Shown here one piece after another: positions 1 to 8,251 of a stretch of 16,724 nucleotides of DNA (position 1 is its first letter; the number at the start of each line of letters is the position of its first letter). The stretch comes from Burkholderiales bacterium (GTDB taxonomy: Bacteria; Pseudomonadota; Gammaproteobacteria; Burkholderiales; Burkholderiaceae_B). The stretch is taken from positions 1 to 16,724 of the forward strand of contig SXZD01000305.1 in assembly GCA_005788065.1 (NCBI GenBank). The letters run 5' to 3'. The position numbers were made by a program, and so were the translations under genes. The notes beneath the pieces were generated by a model, which did no database searches, was not told the DNA's origin, and saw only the letters and a list, made by a program, of their open reading frames with translations.

Positions 1-2321
1 ATGTTCACGAGGAACATGAACGCCAGCAGGATGCCCATATCCGCCTGAAACTTCAGCGCCGAGAAAGCCCACGTTCCCACACCGATGGCCATCGTAACCG
101 CTGTAAAGAGCGCTGCAGAGCCCCGCTGCTGCAGGGCTGAGGCGAAGGCACGCGGCAGGTCGGCGCCGGCTGCCAGCTCGTTTTTCATGCGCTCATACAG
201 GTAGATGCCGTAGTCCACACCAACACCCACACCCAATGCGATCACCGGCAGTGTCGATACTTTCAGACCGATTCCCAGAATGGCCATCAAGGCATTGCAC
301 ATCACCGACACGATGGCCAACGGAACCAGTATGCACATCACCGCCCGCAGCGAACGGAACTCTGCAAAGCAGAGCAAGCCGATGGAGGCGAACAGCAAGA
401 GCAACATCGTTACTTCGGAAGACTCGACCGCCTCGTTGGTCGCAGACATCACGCCCACGTTGCCACTGGCCAGCCGGAACGATACATCCGGCGATTCGTT
501 TGCAGCGATCCACGCCTTGATCTCCCGCAGGATGTGCGAAATGGTTTCACCCTGATGATCGCTCGTAAAAATCAGGATCTGCATCGCACTGCAATCGGTA
601 TTCAACAAGCCCGTTGCCGTATCCACCGGAATGACAGACTGTGCCAGCGCATCGCGGTTGCGTGCCAGCACGCGCCAGCGCGGATTTCCCTCATTGTTGG
701 CCGCCGCCAGCAGTTTTGCAGTGGCCGGTAGCGAGATGGTGCTCTGTACGCCATACACATTGCGTACATTGGTTTCGAAGCGGTCCATCGCGTCCATGAC
801 ATCAAATTGCGTGCAGGCGCCATCAATGCCCTCGCGCGCCTGCGCAATGACAGACAGCACGTCCACGCCGATGGTGAAGCTGCTCACAATTGCAGCCGTA
901 TCCTGGTTGTAGCGAGACGAATCGCGCAACTCCGGAATGCCCTTGCCCAGATCGCCCGTTCGCATTTCACGTGCTTTCAATGCACTGAATGCGGTCAGCA
1001 CGGTAGCCAGCGCCAACACCACGATGGCGACACCGGGCTTCGCCAGAAAGCCCAGCGAATTCCACATGCTGTCGCCATTGCCCTCGCGTCCGCGCAGGCT
1101 GGCCTGACTGAAGGTATCCAAACGGACATAGGACAGCAGTACGGTCAGCAACATCTTGTTGGTGATGATCATCACCGCCACACCGATACTGGCTGTCACA
1201 GCCAGTTCGCGCACCATGTCGATGTGAATGTTCAACATGACAAGGAAACCCAGCGCATTGGCCAGCAGCGCCATCGCACCGGGCATGAACAACTTGACGA
1301 AGGCCCTGCGCGACGATTCGAGACTGTCGGCACCGTGAATGTATTCAGTCTTCCATGCGTTGGTCATCTGCACCGCATGGCTCACACCGATCGAGAAAAT
1401 GAGGAAAGGAACCAGAATCGACCTGGGGTCGATGCCATAGCCCAAGATGGGCAAGAGGCCCAGCAACCACACCACCGGTACCAGTGCGCAGACCAGCGCC
1501 AGCACGGTCAGCTTGGCAGAACCGCTGTACCACGACAGCAGCAAAGCCGTGATGAGGAATGCCAGACCAAAGAACTGCAGCACACCCTTGGCACCCTCGC
1601 TGATATCGCCCACCGCTTTTGCAAAACCGATAATATGAATCTGCACCGTGTCGCTCTGGTATTTGGCGCGAATGGCTTCGAGCTTGCGCGCCACCTCGGC
1701 ATAGTCCAGCTTGGCTCCCGTGGTGGGATCAATCTCCAGCAACTCAGCCGAGACCAGGGCTCCTTTGAAATCATTGGAGACCAGACGACCCACGCGCCCC
1801 GACTTGAGCACGTTGATTTTCACCTTCTCCAGATCTTCGTCACTGCCGGAGAAATTGGCCGGCACCACGTTGCCGCCGGAGAAGCCTTCTTCCACCACTT
1901 CAATATAACGCACATTGGGTGTGAACAGCGACTGCACGGACGGACGGTCCACGCCGGGGATGAAGAACACATCGTCCGTGACACCTTTGAGTGCCTTGAA
2001 GAACTCTGCGTTGTAGATATCGGGGTCAGTGGTGCGCAAGGCAACCAGCGTGCGGTTGGCACCGCCAAATGTCTTCTGGTAGTCGAGGAAGGTTTTCATG
2101 TACGGATGATCCAGCGGAATCATCTTGCGGAAACCTGCATCCGTCCTCAGGTGTGTGGCAGACCAGGCCAGACCGACCGTGATCGCCAAAAACACGCACA
2201 ACCAGAATGCCCGCGCAGAAAACAGCACATTGGCAATCATGGCCACCACCGGATTGACCTGATGGGGGGCGGGTGCGCTGACGTTGCCACCGTTGTTGGA
2301 TTTTTCCATGGACGCGTTCAT
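1..2321 (-). CDS. RND superfamily (MMPL/HAE3-like) transporter, 3' end cut by window edge
   Basis: The frame stays open from an ATG at 2321 to the left edge, giving at least 773 residues, so only the C-terminus is missing. Reading it by hand gives a cytoplasmic N-terminus of about 35 residues, a first membrane segment (FWLCVFLAITVGLAW) and a large periplasmic loop. A block of membrane helices with the motif IFSIGVSHAVQMTN follows, then a second periplasmic loop and a second helix block with GVGVGVDYGIYLYERM. This duplicated layout is that of RND permeases of the hydrophobe/MMPL type, which use the proton gradient to move lipids or other hydrophobic molecules. The start is supported by GAAGGAG upstream and by an ATGA overlap with the YCF48 stop, implying translational coupling. 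SVSHAVQ-like motifs in the first half are, from memory, typical of the RND proteins that accompany DUF1302/DUF1329. The substrate and the direction of transport cannot be read from the sequence. Confidence 0.9.
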   Translation of the reverse strand, partial: MNASMEKSNNGGNVSAPAPHQVNPVVAMIANVLFSARAFWLCVFLAITVGLAWSATHLRTDAGFRKMIPLDHPYMKTFLDYQKTFGGANRTLVALRTTDPDIYNAEFFKALKGVTDDVFFIPGVDRPSVQSLFTPNVRYIEVVEEGFSGGNVVPANFSGSDEDLEKVKINVLKSGRVGRLVSNDFKGALVSAELLEIDPTTGAKLDYAEVARKLEAIRAKYQSDTVQIHIIGFAKAVGDISEGAKGVLQFFGLAFLITALLLSWYSGSAKLTVLALVCALVPVVWLLGLLPILGYGIDPRSILVPFLIFSIGVSHAVQMTNAWKTEYIHGADSLESSRRAFVKLFMPGAMALLANALGFLVMLNIHIDMVRELAVTASIGVAVMIITNKMLLTVLLSYVRLDTFSQASLRGREGNGDSMWNSLGFLAKPGVAIVVLALATVLTAFSALKAREMRTGDLGKGIPELRDSSRYNQDTAAIVSSFTIGVDVLSVIAQAREGIDGACTQFDVMDAMDRFETNVRNVYGVQSTISLPATAKLLAAANNEGNPRWRVLARNRDALAQSVIPVDTATGLLNTDCSAMQILIFTSDHQGETISHILREIKAWIAANESPDVSFRLASGNVGVMSATNEAVESSEVTMLLLLFASIGLLCFAEFRSLRAVMCILVPLAIVSVMCNALMAILGIGLKVSTLPVIALGVGVGVDYGIYLYERMKNELAAGADLPRAFASALQQRGSAALFTAVTMAIGVGTWAFSALKFQADMGILLAFMFLVN

Positions 2322-3289
2322 TGTTTTACTCCTTCGGACGGCGCAGCCTCAGCCAGTTTGAACACCACTGCGCCCTGCTCGCCCACCGCCAGACATTGGC
2401 CGTCTTTACGCTTCATCACTGCCGTGTGGATACGGCTGCCTGATGTGCGCTGACGATTGAATGTCATGCCTTTGTCCTTGCTCACCAATGCCGTTCCGTC
2501 CTGTCCGACCAACACCACGGCATCGTCTGCCATCTCGCCACCGAGCAGCGATGCCTTGCTGTCGTTGTCGAGCTTCTCAAGCCCCTTGCCGCCGACGGTG
2601 AAGCGGAACAGGTTGCCGCGCATGCCAAAGACGATGGCCGTTTTGTCATCAATCACCACCGCACCAAAATAACTGCCGGCATACGGTGTGGGCACTTTGG
2701 CCCATGTTTTGCCGAGGTCTTTGCTGTAGAGCACGGTACCGGCTTCGCCCAGCAGCAGCAGGCCATCCTTGCCCATGCGGGCAATGGCATTGAAATGCTT
2801 GTCATCATCGGAGACCTGCACCGGGTCCCAATTGGCACCGCCATCAAGCGACTGCAGATACTGATGATAGGCACCGATGGCCACCATTCGCTGCTCATCC
2901 AGGGCCAGCACGTCCATCAGTGGCGACTCGGCGTCGGGTGCACTGTAGAGCTCTGTCCATGTATCGCCCGCGTTATCGGACTTCAGGATGATGGCATCGT
3001 GCCCTACGGCGATCAGCGTCTTCTCGTCCAGCGCACGCAGGCGTGTCAAGGTGGACCGTGTTCCGCTGTCGACATGGCGCCATGTTTCACCTTCATCGTC
3101 AGACACAAAAATACGCCCCGCATCGCCGATTGCCACAATGCGGTCGCCCGCACGTTTGGCATCATTGATCATGACCCTGTCAAAACGCTGGGCGGTAGCG
3201 GGTTTCTGGACGGGAGGGCGCGGAGCAAATGCATAGGCCACAATCGCGCAGATCAGCAGAATGAGGCCAAAGCCAATGATTCTTCTCAT
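2318..3289 (-). CDS. YCF48/BNR-type beta-propeller protein, membrane-anchored or exported
   Basis: About 323 residues. The N-terminus (MRRIIGFGLILLICAIVAYA) is a signal anchor or uncleaved signal peptide, so the propeller is probably periplasmic. Repeats of the type G-x-x-G-x-(I/V/L)-x-x-S-x-D-x-G-x-T-W recur through the protein, for example GRIFVSDDEGETW, ILKSDNAGDTW, TVLYSKDLGKTW and TALVSKDKGMTF. These are YCF48/BNR (photosystem II assembly HCF136-like) repeats. Family members in this gene setting are thought to act as assembly or accessory factors for the neighbouring transporter; that role is inference. I chose the ATG at 3289 over the GTG at 3301, because the GTG abuts the T-run of a terminator hairpin and has no ribosome site, while a weak GAAG precedes the ATG. 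The gene overlaps the RND gene by ATGA at 2318-2321. Confidence 0.85.
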   Translation of the reverse strand: MRRIIGFGLILLICAIVAYAFAPRPPVQKPATAQRFDRVMINDAKRAGDRIVAIGDAGRIFVSDDEGETWRHVDSGTRSTLTRLRALDEKTLIAVGHDAIILKSDNAGDTWTELYSAPDAESPLMDVLALDEQRMVAIGAYHQYLQSLDGGANWDPVQVSDDDKHFNAIARMGKDGLLLLGEAGTVLYSKDLGKTWAKVPTPYAGSYFGAVVIDDKTAIVFGMRGNLFRFTVGGKGLEKLDNDSKASLLGGEMADDAVVLVGQDGTALVSKDKGMTFNRQRTSGSRIHTAVMKRKDGQCLAVGEQGAVVFKLAEAAPSEGVKQ

Positions 3290-3301
3290 GGAAATCTTCA
3301 C

Positions 3302-3336
3302 AAAAAAGCCAGCCCGGTTTTCACCGGACTGGCTTT
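3302..3336 (-). terminator. Rho-independent terminator inside the operon
   Basis: On the minus strand a 13-bp stem (AAAGCCAGTCCGG pairing with CCGGGCTGGCTTT, one U-G wobble) closes a six-base loop (TGAAAA) and runs directly into six T. It starts 16 bp after the DUF1329 stop and ends just before YCF48. On the plus strand the T-run would precede the stem, so it acts only on leftward transcription. It probably lowers YCF48-RND transcription relative to DUF1302-DUF1329. Confidence 0.85.
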
Positions 3337-3352
3337 GACATCACATCACAAA

Positions 3353-4717
3353 TTAACGTGTACCCAGATTGCGCAGGTTGGCAGGCGTATAGTCGCTGTT
3401 AGAGCGCTTGATCCTCTCGTAGAACTTCGGCTCATCTGAACGCACGCTGCTGACCAGGTAACGACCGGAGTTCAGGTCGTACTGCACTTCAATGGTCGGG
3501 TAGTACATCGGCACGTTGGGCATCTGGATGCCGTGTGCCTCTGCGAAGCGGTAGAGTTCACCGCGTGCATCGTACTTGTCGGCCAGTTGGATCATCCACG
3601 AATCTTCGTCGATGTAGAACACACGCTTGGAATACACGTGGTTCACATTTTCTTTCAGCGTGGCTTCCACCACCCAGGTGCGGTGAATTTCATACCGCGT
3701 GTGATCCTGGTTGAAGTGACCCGGTTTGACCAGATCGGCAGTCTTGATGAAGTTGCCGCTGATCTTGTACGCGTTGTAAGGCACCACCATTTCCTTCTTG
3801 CCCACGAGCTTGAAGTTGTAGCGGTCGGTTGCGCCGTTGAACATCAGGAAGTCGTCGTTGGTACGCAGACCATCGGATGCAGTACCCGGGTTGTCGTATG
3901 CCACGTTGGGTGCCAGACGTACGCGACGCTGCCCTGCGTTGTACAGCCATGCCTGACGCGGCGCCTTCACCTGGTCAGCGAATTCGTGCACGAGCAGGAT
4001 GTTGCCGGCCAGTCGTGCAGGTGCCGTGACGTTCTGCAGGAAATTGAAGAGTTTGTTGTCTTCTTTTTCTGCATCGGTCTTGGTCATGCTGCCGAAATGA
4101 ATGTCGAATTCATATTCGAAACGCACCGGTGTGTACGTACCTTCACGCGTAACGGGCAACTGGCTCCACTGGGTGGCATAGGTGTCGCCCTTGTAGCGAA
4201 CCAGATGGTTCCACACGGCTTCCAGACCATTCTGCGGAATGGGGAACGGAATGCCGCCTTTGGTACCGACAATACCGTTGCCGCTTTCAGCGAGCTTCAC
4301 CTTGGTGGCGTTGGCCGCGGTTTCTTCATAATGCTTTTTGGGAAATGCAGCGGTACGGCGTGTCGGATAAACCGGCAGCTTGTAGGTGCTGTATTTCTTC
4401 AGCATGGCCATCTGGCCGGCTGACAGCATGTCCTTGTACTTGTCCATGTTGGACGCATCGATGGTAAACAGCGGCTTGTCAGCACCAAACGGGTCTTCGT
4501 AGTGACCGCCCTCTTTGAAGTTGGGTGTGTTGGTGGTCAGACCACCGGTCCACGCAGGAATGCTGCCTGATGCGTTGGCAGCCTGTTCCGCGCCCATGGG
4601 AGTGAGCGATTTGCCGAGCTTGGCTGCGTCGGCGGCTGACACTTCCGCCAGCGCGGTGTGCGCTGTGAAAGCGAGCCCCAGCGCCAAAGTGACGGCAGAG
4701 ATTTGCAGGTGTTTCAT
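3353..4717 (-). CDS. DUF1329 family periplasmic protein
   Basis: 454 residues, the usual length for this family. It begins with a classic Sec signal peptide (MKHLQISAVTLALGLAFTAH, cleavage probably at ALA|EV near residue 24). The mature part shows family landmarks: an early PMGAEQAANASGSIPAWTGG block, PVYPTRRTAAFP, and a C-terminal half rich in aromatic beta-strands (HRTWVVEATL, RVFYIDEDSW). DUF1329 proteins have been compared with the LolA/LolB-type lipid-binding fold, so a periplasmic carrier of a hydrophobic ligand is plausible; that is family knowledge plus inference. It lies 23 bp after the DUF1302 gene with GGAG upstream of its ATG and is followed at once by a terminator. No damage or unusual composition is seen. 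Confidence 0.88.
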   Translation of the reverse strand: MKHLQISAVTLALGLAFTAHTALAEVSAADAAKLGKSLTPMGAEQAANASGSIPAWTGGLTTNTPNFKEGGHYEDPFGADKPLFTIDASNMDKYKDMLSAGQMAMLKKYSTYKLPVYPTRRTAAFPKKHYEETAANATKVKLAESGNGIVGTKGGIPFPIPQNGLEAVWNHLVRYKGDTYATQWSQLPVTREGTYTPVRFEYEFDIHFGSMTKTDAEKEDNKLFNFLQNVTAPARLAGNILLVHEFADQVKAPRQAWLYNAGQRRVRLAPNVAYDNPGTASDGLRTNDDFLMFNGATDRYNFKLVGKKEMVVPYNAYKISGNFIKTADLVKPGHFNQDHTRYEIHRTWVVEATLKENVNHVYSKRVFYIDEDSWMIQLADKYDARGELYRFAEAHGIQMPNVPMYYPTIEVQYDLNSGRYLVSSVRSDEPKFYERIKRSNSDYTPANLRNLGTR

Positions 4718-4740
4718 GTGTAAAGTCTCCGTGTCTTTTT

Positions 4741-6663
4741 TCAGAATGAGTAGCTGACGGTTGCGGCGATGAAGTCGCGGTCTTTGAGGGGGTTGGCGGA
4801 GGAGGATGAGACACCCCCGGCGGCTGCATTACCGAAGGGACTAATGCCGGTGTAAGTTCTACCTCCAAAGAAACCCGTGTAAGACAAATCAGCCTGCCAT
4901 GTATTGCGCAAGTTGTAAGTAACGCCAATGTTGATTGATTGAGCACCTTGGTTAAACGTTGGTCCTACACCCCTTACATCATGCGCAAATGCGATACGAG
5001 GGGTTAAAGTGGCTGCACCAATCGCATTTGGATAGTCCGCTCTCGCAAGTGCACGATAACCCCACGAACGCTTGGTAGCGTAACCATTGGAATTCACTCT
5101 GTTGGGGTTCGCGCTAGGACTTTGCAGGATAGAAGCACCGGGACCTTCAAACAAAATCCCATCAGGCAAATCCAAATATGTAAGCCCCACCTCGGCCACT
5201 GTAGTTAGCTGACTCGAACCTAATTGCGGACCAAAGGATTTGGTTATTGTACTTTGTACTTGGTGCATTTTGACTTCGCGATAACCAGCGTACTTTGTGC
5301 CAGGCCGGTTTCCGGTGGTGTCACCATACCCAGAATTATTACCTCTTGATAACTGAAAGCCATTCTGCAAGGCTCCCACCGTGGCGTTAGCAACGGCGGG
5401 GTCATTATCTGGAAACGCCGCCGCAAGAAGTTCAATTGTTGATATTTGTATAGGCATATTTGGCCGATACGAATACTCAGCCTGAACCGAAGTACCAAGG
5501 GGCCCCGAACTGCTCAAACTCAATCCGAACAATTCAATATTTCTCGGATACTCGAGGTAATAGCCACCAGCAACTCCACCAGTGCCGTTATACACCGCCT
5601 CAGATCCTTTGACCGTACCCACTAATGGGGTTCGGCTGTGGTAATTAACGTAATATGCGCCAACCTCAGTGTTGTTAAACTCCGGCAGCAACTTTCGCAA
5701 CGCCAAACCAAATTGCCCACTGTTGCCTGGCTCAACGTCTGCCTGTCGAGAGTACAGTCCCACGCTAATTGGAATGAGAGCCCCACCTGGTGAGGCAGCA
5801 TCTGTTGTACTGAAAAATGAACCACGCGGGTCGATTCGTGTCTCGCGCCATGTCGCCTGATAAAACGCCTCGGCTGAAAGCGTATCAGTCAACTCTTGTG
5901 ACGCCCAAATCATTTCCTGCGGTAGCAAACCCTCCTTCAATTCTGAACCGGGTGCGCGCAAGCGCGCTACATCGACAGGGTTAATAATATTGATCCCGTT
6001 GGGAATGAAAGTACTCTCACCCCAGTTGATAACTTGACGACCAATCCTTGTATTCAGATTTTTACCAACCACATCAAAAGAGCCTCTGACATAAAAATCG
6101 AGAATACGTGCATCGTCTGATAATCTCTTTTGGGCTTCAGGAGAAAGATTTTTATCAAACAATCCCGCGCCACTTAGCGACGAGGTGGGACGTCCTGCGA
6201 CAGCCGTGTCGTAAAACGCAAGTGTCCGCGCAAAAAATCCAAAGTTTTGATAAGACAGAGACAGTTCGTTCGTCATCTTAAACAGCGAAGAAATGACATC
6301 GCCCCTATCGTAGGTTCTATTTCCATCATCCCCTGCGGCAGAAACGGCTGTCCCAGCCTGTGCGCCGTTAAAATTAGACGATAACCCCACCAACGTGTTA
6401 TCCCGCTTATCCGCCCTCATCAGCACGCCATACGACAATGTCGTATCAAAACTGCCCTTCACCTCACCATCGGCCAGCGAAAATTCAAACGCCATCGCAG
6501 GCGTTGCCACACCAATCGCAGCAGCCACGGACGCAGCCATCAGCGAAGCACGGAACAGGGGTTTAATGACGGAAGAACAGGATGGGGACTGGGAAACTTC
6601 AGAAACACCGCGTGACAAACCGCGGCCATCCGCAACATGTGCGGAACTGGCGTGCCGTGACAT
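4741..6663 (-). CDS. DUF1302 family outer-membrane beta-barrel protein
   Basis: 640 residues, normal length for the family. The start at 6663 has an excellent ribosome site (GAGGAG at 6671-6676, seven bases upstream). The signal peptide is unusually long: a polar stretch of about 32 residues precedes the hydrophobic core, with likely cleavage after PAMA (residue 58). The mature protein opens with FEFSLADGEVKGSFDTTLSY, contains the family block RIGRQVINWGESTFIPNG followed by INPVDVARLRAPG, and ends SYSF; a terminal Phe is the outer-membrane barrel signal. DUF1302 proteins pair with DUF1329 and RND permeases and probably form the outer-membrane component of a hydrophobic-compound transport system. 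It is the first gene of the operon. The gene is a composition mosaic: its two ends match the neighbours but about 4850-6420 is much lower in GC. Confidence 0.9.
   Translation of the reverse strand: MSRHASSAHVADGRGLSRGVSEVSQSPSCSSVIKPLFRASLMAASVAAAIGVATPAMAFEFSLADGEVKGSFDTTLSYGVLMRADKRDNTLVGLSSNFNGAQAGTAVSAAGDDGNRTYDRGDVISSLFKMTNELSLSYQNFGFFARTLAFYDTAVAGRPTSSLSGAGLFDKNLSPEAQKRLSDDARILDFYVRGSFDVVGKNLNTRIGRQVINWGESTFIPNGINIINPVDVARLRAPGSELKEGLLPQEMIWASQELTDTLSAEAFYQATWRETRIDPRGSFFSTTDAASPGGALIPISVGLYSRQADVEPGNSGQFGLALRKLLPEFNNTEVGAYYVNYHSRTPLVGTVKGSEAVYNGTGGVAGGYYLEYPRNIELFGLSLSSSGPLGTSVQAEYSYRPNMPIQISTIELLAAAFPDNDPAVANATVGALQNGFQLSRGNNSGYGDTTGNRPGTKYAGYREVKMHQVQSTITKSFGPQLGSSQLTTVAEVGLTYLDLPDGILFEGPGASILQSPSANPNRVNSNGYATKRSWGYRALARADYPNAIGAATLTPRIAFAHDVRGVGPTFNQGAQSINIGVTYNLRNTWQADLSYTGFFGGRTYTGISPFGNAAAGGVSSSSANPLKDRDFIAATVSYSF
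4850..6420. other. Low-GC segment inside the DUF1302 gene
   Basis: Hand counts of 60-base rows give 40-45% GC at rows starting 4861, 4921, 5221, 6061 and 6121, against 55-58% at rows starting 4741, 4801 and 6421, which belong to the same gene. The change is sharp at the 3' side near 4850 and more gradual near 6360-6420. The reading frame is intact throughout. This suggests replacement of the central part of the barrel by recombination with a diverged homologue. The boundaries are approximate. Confidence 0.65.
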
Positions 6664-6793
6664 TGACTCTCTCCTCTTTGCTCCGGTTTATGATGTGTGA
6701 GAGGAGACCGGCCGGATGCGCCCATGCCCCCTCTTTGATGCGTAATCAGACCCGATTCGCATCTGTGTGCGGAAAAGTACCATCAGGAAAAGA
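6664..6793. promoter_or_regulatory. Divergent intergenic region between the DUF1302 operon and the plus-strand genes
   Basis: This 130-bp gap separates two divergent transcription units and must hold the DUF1302 operon promoter and probably one for the rightward gene. I see the GAGGAG ribosome site for DUF1302 and AGGAA at 6785 for the rightward gene, but no -35/-10 pair good enough to name. Confidence 0.5.
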
Positions 6794-7690
6794 ATGTTGG
6801 CAACTGTGAAACAACCTTACCCGCAAACTGGGGGGGTATCCTGGCACTGGCGAGCATGGCGCAAACGCGCGCAATGGCGCAGCTTTCAGCAATGGGTGGG
6901 TCAACAGTGGTACCAGAAAAACGCAGACGGCATCAGTAAAAATACTGATGCCGGACACTGCGATGCAAGCTTCCGCAACACTGCCGCTGGCTCACGCCGT
7001 GAACTGATCATGCTGGGCCCCAGCGCCGGGTGGACACTGCCGGATGACATCCTCGATCCATTCACGCACATCACGTGCGTGGACATGGACCCACTGGCCC
7101 CGCTTTTTTTCAGACTTGTCCATAAAAAGTCCGAAACAACCCGCCATGGACAACATGCGCAAACCCAGCCTGCGCGAAAAATTGCGTGGCTGCAGCAAGA
7201 CTTCATGACGACCCTGTCCGACGTGCTGGCGCAATGGCCTCACGCCACCCTTCTGTTTGCCAACAGCCTGGGGCAACAGGGCCTGCTGCATGACACGCCC
7301 GAAACAACCGAGACCTTGTTCAGTCACTTGAAAACACAATTGAAAGGCCGATGCTGGTTCAGTTACCACGACAGACTTTCACTGCATTTTGAATCACCCC
7401 CCGCGCAAAACGCCATCAATGAATTGCTGCGACGCAGCATGACTCTTGAAAGCAACACCACGCTGAGCAGCGAGGACCTGATGCAGCAACTGCAAATTGC
7501 ACAATGGGCGGCTGAGTTAAACGCACCGCGCAAACCTCTGCACCAAGCCCGCCACACGTCCCAAACCCGGATGCACATCACCGACCACCTGACCGGCGAC
7601 ATCCTCCCGCCCGGTTCCCGACGCCGCTACAGCCTGCTACCGGTAACGGACAAGGCGCTGCACATCGTCGAGGCGGGGTGGGCCGTGTGA
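6794..7690 (+). CDS. Hypothetical protein with class I methyltransferase-like (Rossmann) core
   Basis: 298 residues from the ATG at 6794, which has AGGAAA just upstream; a GTG at 6767 would add nine residues without a ribosome site. I do not recognise the family. The N-terminal 60 residues are basic and Trp-rich. The segment ELIMLGPSAGWTLP (70-83) resembles the glycine loop of a SAM-binding fold. It is followed by ITCVDMDP (93-100) at the place of the acidic strand end, IAWLQQDF (130-137) and HATLLFANSLGQ (150-161), the order expected for methyltransferase motifs I to IV. The C-terminal third is Gln/Arg-rich and unassigned. No catalytic residue can be named. It precedes the signalling cassette by about 155 bp, so functional linkage is uncertain. 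Confidence 0.7.
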   Translation: MLATVKQPYPQTGGVSWHWRAWRKRAQWRSFQQWVGQQWYQKNADGISKNTDAGHCDASFRNTAAGSRRELIMLGPSAGWTLPDDILDPFTHITCVDMDPLAPLFFRLVHKKSETTRHGQHAQTQPARKIAWLQQDFMTTLSDVLAQWPHATLLFANSLGQQGLLHDTPETTETLFSHLKTQLKGRCWFSYHDRLSLHFESPPAQNAINELLRRSMTLESNTTLSSEDLMQQLQIAQWAAELNAPRKPLHQARHTSQTRMHITDHLTGDILPPGSRRRYSLLPVTDKALHIVEAGWAV

Positions 7691-7780
7691 AAAATGGAAT
7701 GTTTCCTCGGTAACAGACAATAGCCCGGCGCTCCGCGCTTTGTTAACATAAGATAACAATACGGCAGTCGTATGCCCCCC

Positions 7781-7801
7781 ACACTCGTACACGAGTGTTT
7801 T
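7781..7801 (+). terminator. Perfect palindrome with T-tail: possible terminator or operator
   Basis: ACACTCGT and ACGAGTGT are separated by two bases, forming at least a 7-bp stem with a TACA loop, followed by TTTTATT. It stands 90 bp after the methyltransferase-like gene and about 45 bp before the receiver gene. It fits a modest rho-independent terminator, or an operator for a dimeric regulator of the cassette. The T-run slightly favours the terminator reading. Confidence 0.45.
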
Positions 7802-7845
7802 ATTGCATCCATCAACGTCCACCTGCGATCGGATCATTCGTTCCC

Positions 7846-8208
7846 ATGAACACGCTCTACATTCTGGAAGACGACCCGCTGCTGGGCCCCACCATGCAGG
7901 ACCTGGTCGAACTGACCCAGCCTGACTGCAAGATAGAGCTGTTCACTTTTTTTGCGGACTTCATTGCCGCAATCGACGCCAACCCGCCTGGTGCGGCAAT
8001 TGTGGACCTGAACGTGCCGGACCGCGCCGGTCCGGACATCGTGACTGAACTGCGCCGCGTCTTTCCGGGACGCCCCGTGTTCGTATACTCGGGCGACGCT
8101 GACTCGCTGATGCGGGTGCGCAACTTGAATCTGCCGAGAGTCACCACCGGCTTCAAGACCGAGAGCTTCAATCTGGTCAATGACTGGCTGGGGCACGCGT
8201 TTCACTGA
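7846..8208 (+). CDS. Stand-alone response-regulator receiver protein
   Basis: 120 residues, one receiver (CheY-like) domain and no output domain. It starts MNTLYILEDDPLLG with the acidic pocket E8-D9-D10, phospho-acceptor D54 in AAIVDLNVPD, switch Ser82 in VFVYSGDAD and conserved Lys104 in TGFKT; the Lys is followed by Thr rather than the usual Pro. All residues needed for phosphotransfer are present. I chose the ATG at 7846, because the frame can open at a GTG (7795) but that codon lies inside a palindrome and would add 17 residues not expected in this fold. The ribosome site is weak. The gene is 77 bp before a histidine kinase, its probable phospho-donor. With no output domain it should act by protein contact, perhaps on the receptor-like or c-di-GMP protein downstream. 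Confidence 0.9.
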   Translation: MNTLYILEDDPLLGPTMQDLVELTQPDCKIELFTFFADFIAAIDANPPGAAIVDLNVPDRAGPDIVTELRRVFPGRPVFVYSGDADSLMRVRNLNLPRVTTGFKTESFNLVNDWLGHAFH

Positions 8209-8251
8209 GCGCTCAGCCCGTTCACCCACAGCGCACGCCGTGCGTTGTATC

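Noticed and set aside
807..2453. Plus-strand open frame of 548 codons
   Set aside because: It runs antisense to the RND gene and the end of YCF48, has a His/Gln/Arg-rich shadow composition and no recognisable domain. The minus-strand frame has clear transporter motifs, a ribosome site and operon overlap.
3533..4423. Plus-strand open frame of 296 codons
   Set aside because: Antisense shadow of DUF1329, Val/His/Cys-rich, no family features.
6766..6785. Sigma-54 promoter for the DUF1302 operon
   Set aside because: A TGGTAC box is present on the minus strand, but the downstream element reads CGCA instead of TTGCA, so the match is too poor.
7795..7845. GTG start for the receiver protein adding 17 residues
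   Set aside because: The GTG lies inside the palindrome, lacks a ribosome site, and the extension is not part of a receiver fold; the ATG at 7846 gives a canonical start.
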